The notes under the pieces are model-generated. The model worked only from the letters and a program-made list of their open reading frames with translations, did not search any database and was not told where the DNA came from. Both the position numbers and the translations under genes were made by a program. A stretch of 64,000 nt of DNA from Phymorhynchus buccinoides (lineage: Eukaryota; Mollusca; Gastropoda; Neogastropoda; Raphitomidae). Every line of letters begins with the position of its first letter. Position 1 is the stretch's first letter. Shown piece after piece: positions 1-9,878 of this stretch. The stretch is taken from contig CM065690.1 of the NCBI GenBank assembly GCA_017654935.2, positions 14,990,777 to 15,054,776 on the forward strand, in the 5' to 3' direction.

Positions 1-185
1 CAATTCCATATACATGCACACACACTGACAGCGACACAATGTTCATTTCTCTAAGCACTTTTTGAACTTTTTTTAATACAAAGAATCAGAAACCCACATC
101 GACAAATGTATACATTGACACAAAATAAATATAATGATTAGAAATAAAAAGAAATGCTAACAAAAGTTTCAAAATATTTCATTAC

Positions 186-285
186 GTACAAGGAATTGAT
201 ACTGCGCCTCCGGATCCACTTCAATCTCTCCCTGGTTGACCTGGCAGCTCTCACTGGTTACTGGGAAGCTACCCTTTGGGGCATT
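186..285 (-). CDS. Exon: second half of FN3 domain 5 (most 3' exon in window)
   Basis: The 100-nt exon has a strong acceptor (T-rich tract then CCCAG) and a GTAATG donor, entering in phase 0 and leaving in phase 1. It encodes NAPKGSFPVTSESC followed by IEVDPEAQYQFLVR. The second part is the Tyr-centred F strand typical of the C-terminal half of an FN3 domain. It joins in frame to exon 1163-1006, and the two together make one domain of about 85 residues. An alternative donor 4 nt upstream (GTACGT) would shift the phase. No further exon of the gene is visible between here and the window start, so the transcript continues off the left edge. Confidence 0.7.
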
Positions 286-600
286 CTGGGAAAAAGAAAA
301 AAACCCAGACAAAAACCCATTTAATTACAATTGTCATGACGCAATAACTGCTAGCAGAGAAACTGCTGTAAACTCCGAAGTTCGAAACAAGAAAACATTT
401 TAGTCTCAGTTAAAATGTTAAACTGAAAATGAAAGTCCTCTCTCTGTCTGTCTGTCTCGCTCACTACGCGATCATAAATGTTTGTGGTTTTGTAATGAAT
501 TCCGTATTTATTATTAGGTATATGCCATTGTTTATTATCCCACTCCCCAATGTTCCCTTGTGACATGGGCAGAAGGAGTTGAGTTGAGTTGAGTTGAGTT
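286..600. other. Intron sequence, nothing recognised
   Basis: Single-copy-looking AT-rich intron DNA between the FN3 half-exon and the CT microsatellite block. It ends in a short GAGTT repeat at 577-600. Confidence 0.5.
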
Positions 601-603
601 TGT

Positions 604-640
<37 letters not shown>

Positions 641-717
641 TTAAACATTTTCTTGTCCGAAAACAAAATATCATACCACACAAGACAACTGACGCAGCAA
701 TAAGCAGAGCTTATGGT

Positions 718-760
<43 letters not shown>

Positions 761-875
761 CTCTCTCTCCCCCCCCCCCCCTCTCTCTCTCTCTCTCTGG
801 TTTAAACATTTTCTTGTCCGAAAACAAAATATCATACCACACAAGACAACTGACGCAGCAATAAGCAGAGCTTAT

Positions 876-953
<78 letters not shown>

Positions 954-957
954 TCCT

Positions 958-998
<41 letters not shown>
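601..998. repeat. (CT)n block with an internal direct duplication
   Basis: Four CT tracts (about 609-637, 720-756, 781-797, 879-998) surround an 80-bp unique segment that occurs twice, at 638-717 and 798-877, with almost no differences. The unit of about 160 bp has therefore been duplicated by slippage or unequal exchange. The block ends 8 bp from the donor of exon 1163-1006, so the intron begins almost at once with a GA-rich tract on the transcribed strand. Predicted proteins of repeating Ser-Leu or Arg-Glu here are artefacts. Confidence 0.85.
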
Positions 999-999
<1 letters not shown>

Positions 1000-1005
1000 A
1001 TGTAC

Positions 1006-1163
1006 CCTGCCATAGACTCCTGGCTTCGTTATGGTGGAATTATAACTGATGTAATTAATGGGTCCGTTGCGGTCTTTCTCTGCTGGGCAGCTGGCGGTCA
1101 GTGTCACCTTCGTGGCAGAGTCAGCGGCCTGCTCTAAATTTGGAGATCTCACCACTTCAGGTT
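1006..1163 (-). CDS. Exon: first half of FN3 domain 5
   Basis: 158-nt exon with acceptor TGCTCACACAG and donor GTACAT; it enters in phase 1 and ends in phase 0. It encodes PEVVRSPNLEQ, then KVTLTASCPAEKDRNGPINY. That is an N-terminal FN3 half: Pro start, a hydrophobic B strand, then a polar turn before Tyr. The usual Trp of strand B is replaced by the TASC segment, so this is a divergent FN3. The phase-0 end matches the phase-0 start of exon 285-186, which supports the pair. The donor sits beside a long CT/GA microsatellite. Confidence 0.7.
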
Positions 1164-1212
1164 CTGTGTGAGCACACATAGACACAAAAATAAGATGGCA
1201 AGTCTTCAAACA

Positions 1213-1860
1213 TACCATATTTTTCAGACTATAAGGCGATACTTTATTCCATGACTGAGACCCCTGCGCCTCATTTGAATTTTTTAAATCTGGCTACGCT
1301 GCTCTGTCCCACTGGACACTTATACAGCGCTGTGCGTTGCGACAGAAAGAAAAATAAACCAAACTAAAAATCAACACAAAAACAACGGAACTAAAAATAG
1401 AATTCTCCCCAGCGTTTCATGTCTCAGGTCAGGCCAATCCGGCTACCGTAGCGGCCCCCAGGGACGTACCCCGACCGGCACAGCCCCAACCATCGTTGTC
1501 ATTTTTGCTGGGGAGGGAGTTATACAGTTAGAATGACAGAGTGTTGAGCTCCCGCTTAAAAGATACCAAGCAGGGAGCTTATAATATGACTACAGTGGAA
1601 CCTCCCTTATAAGACCTTCAAAAATCATCCAACATGAGGTCTTGTAAGGCAGGGGTCTTATAAGGGAGGTCATTTTAATACTTACAAATAAGGGCAATTT
1701 ATGTCTCAGGGAAGTAGGTCTTATGTGGGAGGGAGCCTTATAGATGGGAGGTCTTATAAGGGAGGTTCCACTGTACTAAAATAGTAAGAAAATATAATAA
1801 CAGAATCTGAATTTTGCGTAAAATTTGGGGGGTGCGCCCTATAGTCTGAAAAATACGGTA
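1213..1860. mobile_element. TACCGTATTTT-ended MITE with a second MITE nested inside
   Basis: The ends are inverted copies of TACCATATTTTTCAGAC (left) and GTCTGAAAAATACGGTA (right), and the interior has the family's 'ataaggcgatac' and 'gtgcgccctatagtc' arms. About ten copies of this family are in the window. This copy is lengthened by unrelated DNA and by the Tigger-like MITE at 1591-1775. It has no coding capacity. TA-type ends suggest a Tc1/mariner-like origin (inference). Confidence 0.75.
1591..1775. mobile_element. Tigger/pogo-like MITE (CAGTGGAACCTCCC ends)
   Basis: 185-bp palindromic-ended element bounded by TA. The terminal repeats read TACAGTGGAACCTCCCTTAT, and the interior holds repeated 'cttataagggaggt' motifs. 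Other copies are at 6053-6231, 10275-10470, 21740-21904, 52187-52353 and 56590-56778, with a decayed one at 54380-54553. CAGT ends with a TA target site fit the Tc1/mariner pogo/Tigger group. No transposase is present. Confidence 0.8.
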
Positions 1861-1924
1861 CTCTGTTTTTACGATGAGACACACAGACAGACAGACAGAC
1901 AGAGAGAGTGAGAGATCCTCCATT

Positions 1925-2300
1925 CCCTGGTCATTCTTTGTCTTCTTCTTCTTCTTCTCCTGCATTCCCAGGCCATATGGCCATAATGTGTCCGGTGTTT
2001 GGATCTCCCCATTGCATACAGCTCAAAGAAAAAAAACGTTATTTGGAAGATTTTTTTTATTTTTTAAAGGAGATGGGCCAATAAGTCAGAAAGATAGCAG
2101 AAAACAGAAAGCAAAAAAACAAAGGCACAGTCAGAGAGAGTGACAGATTAGAGGAAGTTACTATAGTACAGAACTTCCAGAAGGTGGAGGAACTATTTGT
2201 AATGAAAGACCCCCCCCCCAGGTATCCCCGTCACTCTTGGAGTGGTCAGGGTCGTCCAGCTCCCCGTATGGAGGCCCGAGGCATCCACCCACTGCCACAG
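1925..2300. repeat. Interspersed repeat, CCATATGGCC family
   Basis: Starts at a (CTT)n run followed by 'cccaggccatatggccataatg' and ends near 'ggcatccacccactgcc'. Further copies are at 13729-14112 and 56840-57210 (same orientation) and at 27690-27980, 31798-32085 and 56050-56370 (opposite). The (CTT)n side would be a (GAA)n tail on the other strand, so a minus-strand SINE-like retroposon is plausible, but I see no clear polymerase III promoter. Confidence 0.6.
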
Positions 2301-2404
2301 AGTGGATCATAATTTGTGAAGGTATCTCCACCCAGAAACAAATTTCAGCCCCAGATTTTCGGAATAGCAGTTTGCCTCCTCTGATCTCAGGAGGTCATGG
2401 TCAG

Positions 2405-2815
2405 ACGCTAAGTGTAGAGTGGCAAAGTGGTAGCGCGTTCGCCTTGTGTCAAGTAAACCCGAGTTCGAGCCTGGGTACAGGGGATTTTTCCTCTCACTCT
2501 GCACTAGGCCTTACGGTCTGAACGTGGAGTCTTTCGGATGGGACGATAAACCGAGGTCCTGTGTGCCCATGCACTTAGCACACATTAAACCCAGTGGCAA
2601 TGAAAAAAATGTCATTTGGTCCAAATTTAACACTAACACACACACACACCCTCTCCCTTCCTTCCTCACCAGTCACACAAAAATCGCATGCAAAAAAAGA
2701 AGAAAAAAAAGGGTGGCGCGCCTCTGGCTGCGACGCACTCTCCAGGTGGGAGCAACCCGAATTTCACAGAGTCGCCTCTGTGACTATAAAGTACTTAATG
2801 CCTAATAATAATGTT
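2405..2815 (+). mobile_element. tRNA-derived SINE, full-length copy
   Basis: The 5' part contains A-box-like 'gtggcaaagtggtagcgcg' and B-box-like 'gagttcgagcctg', the internal promoter of tRNA-derived SINEs. The middle is a conserved 'cctctcactctgcactaggcc' segment. The 3' part carries 'gggtggcgcgcctctggctg' and 'gcctctgtgactataaagta' and ends in a short (TAA)n tail. Further copies are at 20388-21170 (interrupted), 21296-21692 (minus), 46827-46943 and 49587-49680 (3' parts only). It is not a functional tRNA gene. Confidence 0.85.
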
Positions 2816-2906
2816 ATAATTATATCGCATGTCAAAAAGTGCACACCAGCTTTCCTTCACATAATCTCACATGGATACTTGAACTAAGAACATCACAACA
2901 CTACAT

Positions 2907-3587
2907 TTAAGGTGACACACTGCATGTTCGGAGGGGAATTATTGTTTATTTTTGTTTCTCAGGAACTAATAAAGATATTTACATGAAATTTTGCACACTG
3001 ATACAACGCATTACTCTGTCAATTTTAAGACTCTATGTGATGGCATTATGAAAGTATGGAGTCCAACTAAAAACAATTCATATGATGTTTTATCCCCTCA
3101 ACAGCACTGGATTGAAGCACTGCATAGTGATGCTGATCATTTGTCCACTTTCCTTAGACATCAAAGAGTGCAACTAACACAAAATTCAGCATCTCTGAGT
3201 AGCTAACTTGCATTCTTTGTCTCAAGTAAGATCAAGTGAATTTTCACTATTGTTTGATGAAACAAAGAATGCGGGTTAAGAACTGAGAGATGCTGAATTT
3301 TGTGTTAGTTGCACTCTTTGATGTCTAAGGAAAGTGGACAAATGATCAGCATCACTATGCAGTGCTTCAATCCAGTGCTGTTGAGGGGATAAAACATCAT
3401 ATGAATTGTTTTTAGTTGGACTCCATACTTTCATAATGCCATCACATAGAGTCTTCAAAGTTGGCTTAAAATGGACAGAGTAATGCATTGTATCAGTGTG
3501 CAAAATTTCATGTAAATATCTTTATTAGTTCCTGAGAAACAAAAATAAACAAACATTCTCCTCCGAACGCGCAGTGTGTCACCTTAA
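2907..3587. mobile_element. TTAA-flanked foldback element with ~310-bp arms
   Basis: Flanked on both sides by TTAA, then GGTGACACACTGC on the left and its inverted copy GCAGTGTGTCACC on the right. The two arms (about 2911-3222 and 3255-3583) are near-perfect inverted copies separated by a loop of about 30-40 bp, so nearly the whole element can form one hairpin. Both arms contain the same 71-75 codon open frame (at 2991-3206 and, on the minus strand, 3503-3276). That is a consequence of the palindrome and not evidence of a gene. Confidence 0.85.
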
Positions 3588-4148
3588 CACAACAAGATGA
3601 AGATGAGTAGGGGATTTTTCGCATGAAAGGAAACTAACAAATTCTATATGTGTTTATCAGGGGCGGATCAGTTATTTAAGAAGGGGGTGGTTCCAATGGG
3701 TTTGTTGCGGGGGTCTGAGGGCCAAGCCCCCCAAAAAGTGACGACAATTTGAATGTAAAAAAAGCAATGAAGGCCTCTCCTGGGAGGGAGATTAAGCCGA
3801 AACAAGAGGTTTGTGGATTCACTTCTCTTTTTTTTCTTTCTTTTTCCTAGATTTACTTTTGTTTAGGGGAGTAGGGGGAGGGTTCCGGAACCCCCGGCAA
3901 CCCCCCTCAAACCCGCCTACGCTTATCTGCATGCGTGTGAACAGAATATAAAGTGCTTGATCATCTTGTGATGAATAAAGTGGCCCATTGAGGAAATAAT
4001 GCAAGCGTTTATCTTTTAAGCATGATGTAATCTTGGAGAGAAAAAACTCTGCGTGATGGGAAAAGTCATGGACGTCATCGCAGAGCGACAGTCGAACATC
4101 ATCACAAAAATAGTTTATAAAATAATTAAAAGTTGTTAACTAATGGTC
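3588..4148. other. Intron sequence, nothing recognised
   Basis: AT-rich DNA with a G-rich patch ('gggggtggttccaatggg') around 3686-3735 and an opposing 'gtagggggagggttccgg' around 3871-3889. I see no exon, RNA gene or repeat family member that I can name. Confidence 0.4.
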
Positions 4149-4359
4149 GACTTATGGCGATTTTTATCACGCCAGAGGGCAGTCAATGCACTAGGGGCTT
4201 ATCACGCGATTTTCTTAGTTGGGCGTAGTGAGAGAGAGAGAGAGATGGTGGGACACCTCCCTCTGTCTCTCTCTTTCTTTATCCCCAACTAAGAATATAG
4301 AGAGAATTAGCCCCACACGAGCGTCATGCCCTCTGGCGTGAAAAAAATCCCACTAAGTC
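4149..4359. mobile_element. Short MITE with ~33-bp terminal inverted repeats
   Basis: The left end (4149-4181) and right end (4327-4359) are inverted copies sharing GACTTA, a T-rich stretch and CACGCCAGAGGGCA. The interior is a CT/GA microsatellite between inverted 'ttagttggg' and 'cccaactaa' motifs. It has no coding capacity. The transposon superfamily is unknown. Confidence 0.65.
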
Positions 4360-4595
4360 TCTCATTCAAGTCGTTCCGGCCATATATGTCCGGAATTAAT
4401 AGATAGCTGTCAATTTTATGCATTTGCTTCAAAGGAAGTAAATCTGTGTGTGCATACTTTGGATCACTTCTAAACTCGCTTTGCTCCCTTAGACCACAAT
4501 TTTGCCCCTGACTTTGCTTTTGTAGTGGTTCGTTGTGGGGAAACGAATCGGTGTAGAGAGTTTTTCTATATAAAGTCTGTATATAAAAAAAGTCT

Positions 4596-4749
4596 GATCT
4601 ACCACTTCCCTATGTCAAAACCTGAAGTAAAAACCTGTAATCTTCTTTCATTTCTCCTTTTGTTTATGCATGTTTTGTTTGTGAGCATGGCTGGAGTGAT
4701 TTGTGAGTTTTTGTAATAATTCAAAATCGTTGCGATGCGAATGAGTTAA
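4596..4749. repeat. Interspersed repeat shared with 18872-19035
   Basis: 'gatctaccacttccctatgt' through 'aatcgttgcgatgcgaatga' recurs at 18872-19035 with about 90% identity by eye, and a fragment lies near 10235-10270. Both long copies sit immediately beside FN3 exons (4894-4760 and 18818-18546). The family is not recognised. Confidence 0.6.
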
Positions 4750-4759
4750 ACTGACTCAC

Positions 4760-4894
4760 GTGTAGGGTTGGTTACTTTGGTGCCTGTCGTTGGTTGGGTG
4801 GCAGGTTCGGCAACAGGGGTGAAGGGAAACACGCTGACCTTGTAGCTCCAGTAGCTGAGCAGTCCTGTGATGAGGTGCTGCTGGTTCGCGTAAC
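4760..4894 (-). CDS. Exon: second half of FN3 domain 4
   Basis: 135-nt exon in phase 1-1, with acceptor ATGGTTTCAG and donor GTGAGT. It encodes YANQQHLITGLLSYWSYKVS, then VFPFTPVAEPATQ. The motif L-x4-Y-W-S-Y-K-V-S-V is the E-F strand region of FN3. Joined to exon 8095-7925 (a Gly codon is split across the junction) it completes one FN3 domain. It is too short for most open-reading-frame filters but clear from the splice sites and the fit. Confidence 0.8.
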
Positions 4895-4917
4895 CTGAAA
4901 CCATGGGATAATTATTA

Positions 4918-5095
4918 TCAAACCTGCCAACCCAGAGTTTTCAGTTGGAGTATTGTGAATTCCTTTGTGACATGTATAACAATAGGCCTATCCTTACCTG
5001 ACAAAATTTGAGAAAATAGGCTGATGCTTTTTAGTGCCATGGGTGTTAAACCATGTTGGTGCAGAAATGCGACATTGGCGGTGAAAGGGTAAATA
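4918..5095. mobile_element. Truncated TTAA-type MITE
   Basis: Only one end is intact: 'gcgacattggcggtgaaagggtaaat'. The interior matches the MITE family at 8611-8848, including the 'cttttagtgccatgggtgtt' motif. The left terminus is missing, leaving it about 60 bp short. Confidence 0.6.
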
Positions 5096-5449
5096 AAAGT
5101 TCTTAGAATTTGTAACAACATCAATATTAAGTCAATGGACTATCTAAAGATAGTCCGTTTTGACTCTAAGCCATCAAGACAAAATTGTCTTCATCACCTT
5201 CTTCTAGAATGTTAGACAAACACTGACAAGCAGATTGCATCAGAGAAAGAACTGAATGAAATTTGAAATATCTACGGCTTTTTTTATGCGGGCGTTCGCC
5301 TTTTATGAACACTGACAAACAAAAAGGATGTGCGCATTTAAAAAACCTTTGGTACAGAAACTCTCATCCGAATTTTTAAAAAAAAATGGAAGTAAAGAAA
5401 TATGAAGGGAATGTGAACGGTACATTACACTTGGAAATTTATCTGCAAT

Positions 5450-5880
5450 CTCCCTGAACGGTTGGTTTAATGTCTAATAGGAATTGTTCGGAAATAATTG
5501 AGGGGAGTAATTTCATGGTGTGTGGGAGTGATCTTGCCTAATTCAATCGGTCAAACAGGGGAAGTCACTCTACCATCAGCTCTCGTAGCCTATCAACTCG
5601 TGTGTTTGAGAGCAGACATACAGCACTTAGAACACTGTGCGTCATTCTAAAAAATGATGTCATTTATATTTTTACGTCACATTTTACAAGTTTTATCAGT
5701 TTATGGCCACTGGCCACCCCTAATTTTTTTATAAAAAAATGTTTGCAAGTCGCTGACTCGCATCCTGCGGTTTCATGCTTCAACGCCATTGTTGCTATGG
5801 TATGTGACCAAGTAATAGAGGTAAACAACTCTAATTTTCACAAAGTGCTCTCCCCTAGTTTGTTTTATTAGGCGTAGCTT
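5450..5880. repeat. Interspersed repeat shared with 25795-26205
   Basis: 'atttcatggtgtgtgggagt' through 'aaagtgctctcccctag' is repeated at 25795-26205. The right-hand part occurs a third time at 30163-30270, inside the segmental duplication. No coding potential or terminal repeats are seen. Confidence 0.55.
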
Positions 5881-5968
5881 TTTATAGACAAAATATCTGC
5901 AATCCCATCCCATTGTTTCTTGATATAAGTGAATGGGGTTTCTGTACAAAACTTGCAGATGGTGGACC

Positions 5969-6317
5969 TACCGTATTCTTCAGACTATAAGGCGATAACT
6001 TTTTGTTCTCCCTAGACTCAGTCCGCTGCACCCTATAATATGACTAATAAAATACAGTGGAACCTCCCTTATAAGACCTCCCATTATAAGACTCCCTCCC
6101 ACATAAGACCTACTTCTCTGAGACATTGCCCTTCATTGTAAGTATTAAAATTACCTCCCTTATAAGACCCCTCCATATAAGACCTCATTTTGGATGATTT
6201 TTGAAGGTCTTATAAGGGAGGTTCCACTGTAGTAACAAAGAATATAATAACAAAATCTGAAATTTGGGTAAAATATCGGGGGGGAGGGATGCCCCTTATA
6301 GTCCAAAAAATAGGGTA
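5969..6317. mobile_element. TACCGTATTTT-ended MITE with nested Tigger-like MITE (6053-6231)
   Basis: The left end is TACCGTATTCTTCAGAC and the right end 'tagtccaaaaaatagggta'. A CAGTGGAACCTCCC-type MITE lies at 6053-6231 between 'taataaaa' and 'gtaacaaag', bounded by TA. The same nesting occurs at 1213-1860 but at a TA about 9 bp away, so the insertions look independent. Confidence 0.75.
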
Positions 6318-6346
6318 ATGTGACAGTCCCTAAGAAAGAGAAAGAG

Positions 6347-6382
<36 letters not shown>

Positions 6383-7351
6383 CAAGGAGAGAAAGAAACA
6401 GGAAGAATACACAATAGCATAATAAAGAAGAATATACTGATCTTCAAGTAGCGCTAAAGAGGCCTGGAAGCGTGTGATATAAAACAATGTCTTCACATAT
6501 CATTTGCGTATATTAACCCATAGGCTTAGTGTAAACGCGTGTAAGAATACACCGTTGCTATTAGAAACTTGACATATCATTATCATTCTCACACATCAAG
6601 GTACACTTGCATGCGACTATCTGCAGTACTCAAGCCATATTTTCTTTATTTGCATCAAGTGATGTTTAGTAAAACAAAAAGCCCAAACACACATACTCCT
6701 AACCCTGTGCCTTAACCCGATAAATGCAAAAGGTTGTTTCTGATGAACATTTTATATTGACATTTTTTGGTGAAGAATAACTTTTAGTGAAATTGCAAAT
6801 GATAAAAATAGCGGCTGACAACCACATACTCAAGTTAGTGTCACTGCCAATAGCGCCTTCTGAGCAGGATACAAAAAAACGTCATCTTAGTGAACTTACG
6901 CAATCACTGAAATTACATCATCATTGAAAGTTCGTCATTGGCGAAATGACAATAACTATGGCCTGTGATTGCAGTGTAAAAATAATATGTCATTGTAAAG
7001 GCTATTTTTTTATACAGCAAATTCCAGTAGCTTCCAGTAGTGTTTCGATTAATAATCCGTTTCCTTTCATAATGTATCAATGTGCAAGATCAAAATTGCT
7101 CATGACTTTCTAACTTGGAGAACTATATTATTTGTGGATGAGTGGGATTTTCTTGCTATGGTGAAGTGGTTAGTATTATTTAAGATCTGCATGCATGGCG
7201 TCTCACTTCTTCGTTGCGTGTTTGATTATCATCTGAAAGAGGTAAAATATCGGTATATATCCGTTATTAGGATTTGCGAGTGTGATATTGCTTTTATCCT
7301 TTCTCGAGTGGCTTGCTGTTTATCACACGAGGTCGTATTGGTATTGTACAA
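6318..7351. other. Intron with (GA)n and part of an inverted interspersed repeat
   Basis: A GA tract lies at 6351-6381. About 6410-6580 is an inverted copy of 46310-46480, sharing 'taacccataggcttagtgta'. The rest is AT-rich with no recognisable exon; the 92-codon frame at 7080-7358 resembles no protein I know. Confidence 0.5.
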
Positions 7352-7633
7352 TGTCTGATGCTAACCAGTGACAATAAAGCGGCACATGGTTGTTAGACGT
7401 CAGGCTTTCACACACACACACAATTTCTGACGCTGACCAGAGACTTATAGCTGCCTTTGTGCACATAGTTCTTGGAGGTCAGGCTGTCTCCTTTCCCCAT
7501 GCGCACACGCATACACACACACGCACCCACACACTTTCTAATGCTGACCAGAGACATTATAGCTGCCTTTGTGCACATAGTTGTCAGAGGTCAGGCTTTT
7601 TCTCTTCTGCATGTGCGCACGCATACGCATACG

Positions 7634-7683
<50 letters not shown>

Positions 7684-7924
7684 GTCTGACACTGACCAGA
7701 GACATTATAGCTGCCTTTATCCATAGTTATCGGAGGTCAAGCTTTCTCTCTTCCGCATGCGCACATGCATACACACACACACACACACACTTTCTGACGC
7801 TGACCAGAGACATTATAGCTGCCTTTATCCACATAGTTGTCGGAGGTCGGGCCTTCTCTCTTCTGCATGGGCACGCGCGCACACACGCACCCACACACAC
7901 ACCCACACGATTCCTGACACTGAC
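7352..7924. repeat. Tandem repeat made of the donor end of FN3 exon 8095-7925 plus microsatellite
   Basis: Five degraded copies, starting near 7352, 7427, 7539, 7683 and 7794, of a unit of about 75-145 bp. Each unit contains the last codons of the exon (the SLTSNNYVHNGSHHVSGQ region), the donor area and then a (CA)n tract of variable length. The authentic exon end at 7925-7990 is the sixth copy. The leftmost copy is the most diverged. The copies lack an acceptor of their own, so I do not call them exons. Confidence 0.8.
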
Positions 7925-8095
7925 CAGAGACATGATGGCTGCCGTTGTGCACATAGTTGTTGGAGGTGAGGCTTTCTCTCTCCTGCCAGGACACCAGGTA
8001 GGTGGTGGGGCCCGTTCTCTCCCTTGGCGTCCAGTTCACCTGGATGGTGTTGTCTTCGGGAGTGCTCAGGGCTATGCCTTGAAGTGCAAGAGCAG
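7925..8095 (-). CDS. Exon: first half of FN3 domain 4
   Basis: 171-nt phase 1-1 exon with acceptor GTTTTCTTTCAG and donor GTCAGT. It encodes ALALQGIALSTPEDN, then TIQVNWTPRERTGPTTYLVS. V-N-W-T-P and T-Y-L-V-S-W match FN3 strands B and C with the conserved Trp. It ends ...NNYVHNGSHHVSG and joins to exon 4894-4760. The donor is weaker than others in the gene, and its surroundings are reiterated five times downstream, which could offer decoy donors. Confidence 0.85.
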
Positions 8096-8153
8096 CTGAA
8101 AGAAAACACCAAGCACACACGTTCTATCCACCTCTTAAATTCATGATTCATAT

Positions 8154-8213
<60 letters not shown>

Positions 8214-8371
8214 CCTTATTCCATCTCATTCTGATTTAATGTTAACAGCTATCTGACTGCAGTAATTGTAATGTGTGGAGATACTATTATCGTGTGTATT
8301 GATTGTTGATGACGAGATGTATTCCAAATTTTGTTATTTGATTGACTGCTGTAAGTTAATAATGGTTATTG

Positions 8372-8415
<44 letters not shown>

Positions 8416-8610
8416 ATTTAAATGTGCACATTTCTAAGTTGATGTAATGAATGTTAATGATAATTATTTGGTTGGTATAATTGTTTCACACGTTTGATTA
8501 ACGTTCTTTGAGTTATGTTGTATCTCTGTCATGTTGTTGCACCTAACCTGAATTTCTCTTTGGGAGATATTAAAGTATACTTGAACTTGAACTTGAAGTT
8601 CAAGTATACA

Positions 8611-8848
8611 TTAACCCTTTCACTGCCAGCCATATTTCAGCCATAAATGTCCATTAAATTTACCTGGGTAGAGAACAAAATCCGTCTGCAGTATTGGGGA
8701 TTCTTCTGTGACATATATATATACCCTTACTTCCCAAAACTAAGACAATAGGGTCTTTGGATAATAGACCACAATTTGATGCCTTTTAGTGACATAGGTG
8801 TTCAATCGCTGTGGTACTAAAATGCGATTTTGGCGGTGAAAGGGTTAA
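8611..8848. mobile_element. TTAA-type (piggyBac-like) MITE
   Basis: 238 bp including TTAA on both sides. The ends are CCCTTTCACTGCCA and, inverted, GGCGGTGAAAGGG. It is the best-preserved member of a family also at 9630-9878, 11041-11287, 28306-28550, 54116-54374 and, truncated, 4918-5095. TTAA target duplication with CCC...GGG ends is the hallmark of piggyBac-mobilised elements. No coding capacity. It sits exactly at the axis of the 8225-9445 inverted repeat. Confidence 0.85.
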
Positions 8849-9007
8849 TATCTCCAAAAGAGAAATTTAGGATAGGTGCAACAATATGACAGAGGTACAA
8901 CATAACTGAAAGAACATTAATCAAACGTGTGAAACAAAATTATACCAACCAAATAATTACCATTAAAATTCATTACATCAACTTAGAAATGTGCACATTT
9001 AGAGAGA

Positions 9008-9325
9008 ATAGAATTGAATTGAATTGAATTGAACCTTTATTTTACAACGGTAAAATTATTGGCATACAGTAGCCATTTTTCATACTTGCCGTTAACATAC
9101 ACAAACAAATAGATGAAACGTTAAAGCGAACTGATACTAATAAAATAAAAAATATATAGTCTTAAAACACATAATCATATGAAAGTACGTTAATAAACAG
9201 ATGAACACACACAAAATGAAGCATAATCATCCATAGTAAAAAAAAAAAGAAGAAAAGAATTAAGCAATAGAGCATATGACAACAATATTAAAATCATTGC
9301 ATGCATAGCAAACACTATTATGAGA

Positions 9326-9330
<5 letters not shown>
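9008..9330 (-). mobile_element. LINE/SINE 3' fragment with pentanucleotide tail
   Basis: On the minus strand it ends in 'aataaaggttcaattcaatt', a retroposon 3' end with (ATTCA)n tail reiteration. No coding frame survives. It lies within the right arm of the 8225-9445 inverted repeat, followed by a (GA)n tract at 9333-9375. Confidence 0.5.
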
Positions 9331-9378
<48 letters not shown>

Positions 9379-9629
9379 ATAACCATTATTAACTTACAGC
9401 AGTCAATCAAATAACAAAATTTGGAACACATCTCATCAACAATCAGAAACACATGATAATAGGATATTCTTAGCTCGACCGCATCCTTCCGCATAAATAT
9501 TTTGATATGTGACATCGTCATTGAGGACGAATCACCTAATTGTCAGCTTGACAAATTCAATTCAAGGGAAGTAAAGTTTGGTCATTTTATACATCTTACT
9601 TTGCAGTGGTTTGTAGTGGAGAAACCAAT

Positions 9630-9878
9630 TTAACCCTTTCACCACCAAAGTAGCGTTTTATCACCACAGTGATTTAACACCTATGTCACTAAAAAGCATC
9701 AAATTGGGGCCTATTATCCAAAGACCCTATTGTCTTAGTTTTGGGATGTAAGAATAGACCTTATTTTATAATATATGTCACAGAAGAATCCCCAATACTG
9801 CAGATGGATTTTGTTCTCTACCCGGGTAGTTTTAATGGAAATTTGTGGCTGACATATGGCTGGAGGTAAAAGGGTTAA
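9630..9878. mobile_element. TTAA-type MITE
   Basis: Ends TTAACCCTTTCACCACCA and 'ggaggtaaaagggttaa'. It has the same interior as 8611-8848 in the opposite orientation. Confidence 0.8.

Larger units (their letters stand above)
8225..9445. repeat. Large inverted repeat of LINE 3' ends, interrupted by insertions
   Basis: The left arm (about 8225-8605) ends in 'ttaaagtatacttgaacttg', a LINE-type 3' terminus with a short reiterated tail. The right arm (about 8849-9445) is the inverted copy. It includes the CT/GA microsatellite and 'ttaacttacagcagtcaatc', complementary to 8343-8362. The axis carries the MITE at 8611-8848, and the right arm is split by another LINE tail at about 9008-9330. Confidence 0.75.

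Noticed and set aside
535..1013. Open frames of repeating Arg-Glu or Ser-Leu
   Set aside because: They are translations of (CT)n/(GA)n microsatellites with no other coding features.
2410..2480. Possible tRNA gene
   Set aside because: A- and B-box-like motifs are present, but no cloverleaf with matched acceptor stem is apparent and the same unit recurs as a SINE.
2237..2887. Overlapping plus-strand frames of 94-119 codons
   Set aside because: They lie wholly inside a tRNA-derived SINE and the adjacent repeat and recur with other SINE copies.
7352..7990. CRISPR-like array of regular repeats
   Set aside because: The genome is eukaryotic, repeats are long and degrade progressively, spacers are CA microsatellite, and the repeat is explained by an exon end.
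7390..8099. His-Thr-rich frames of up to 172 codons
   Set aside because: They translate CA tracts between the partial-exon copies on the strand opposite to the gene.
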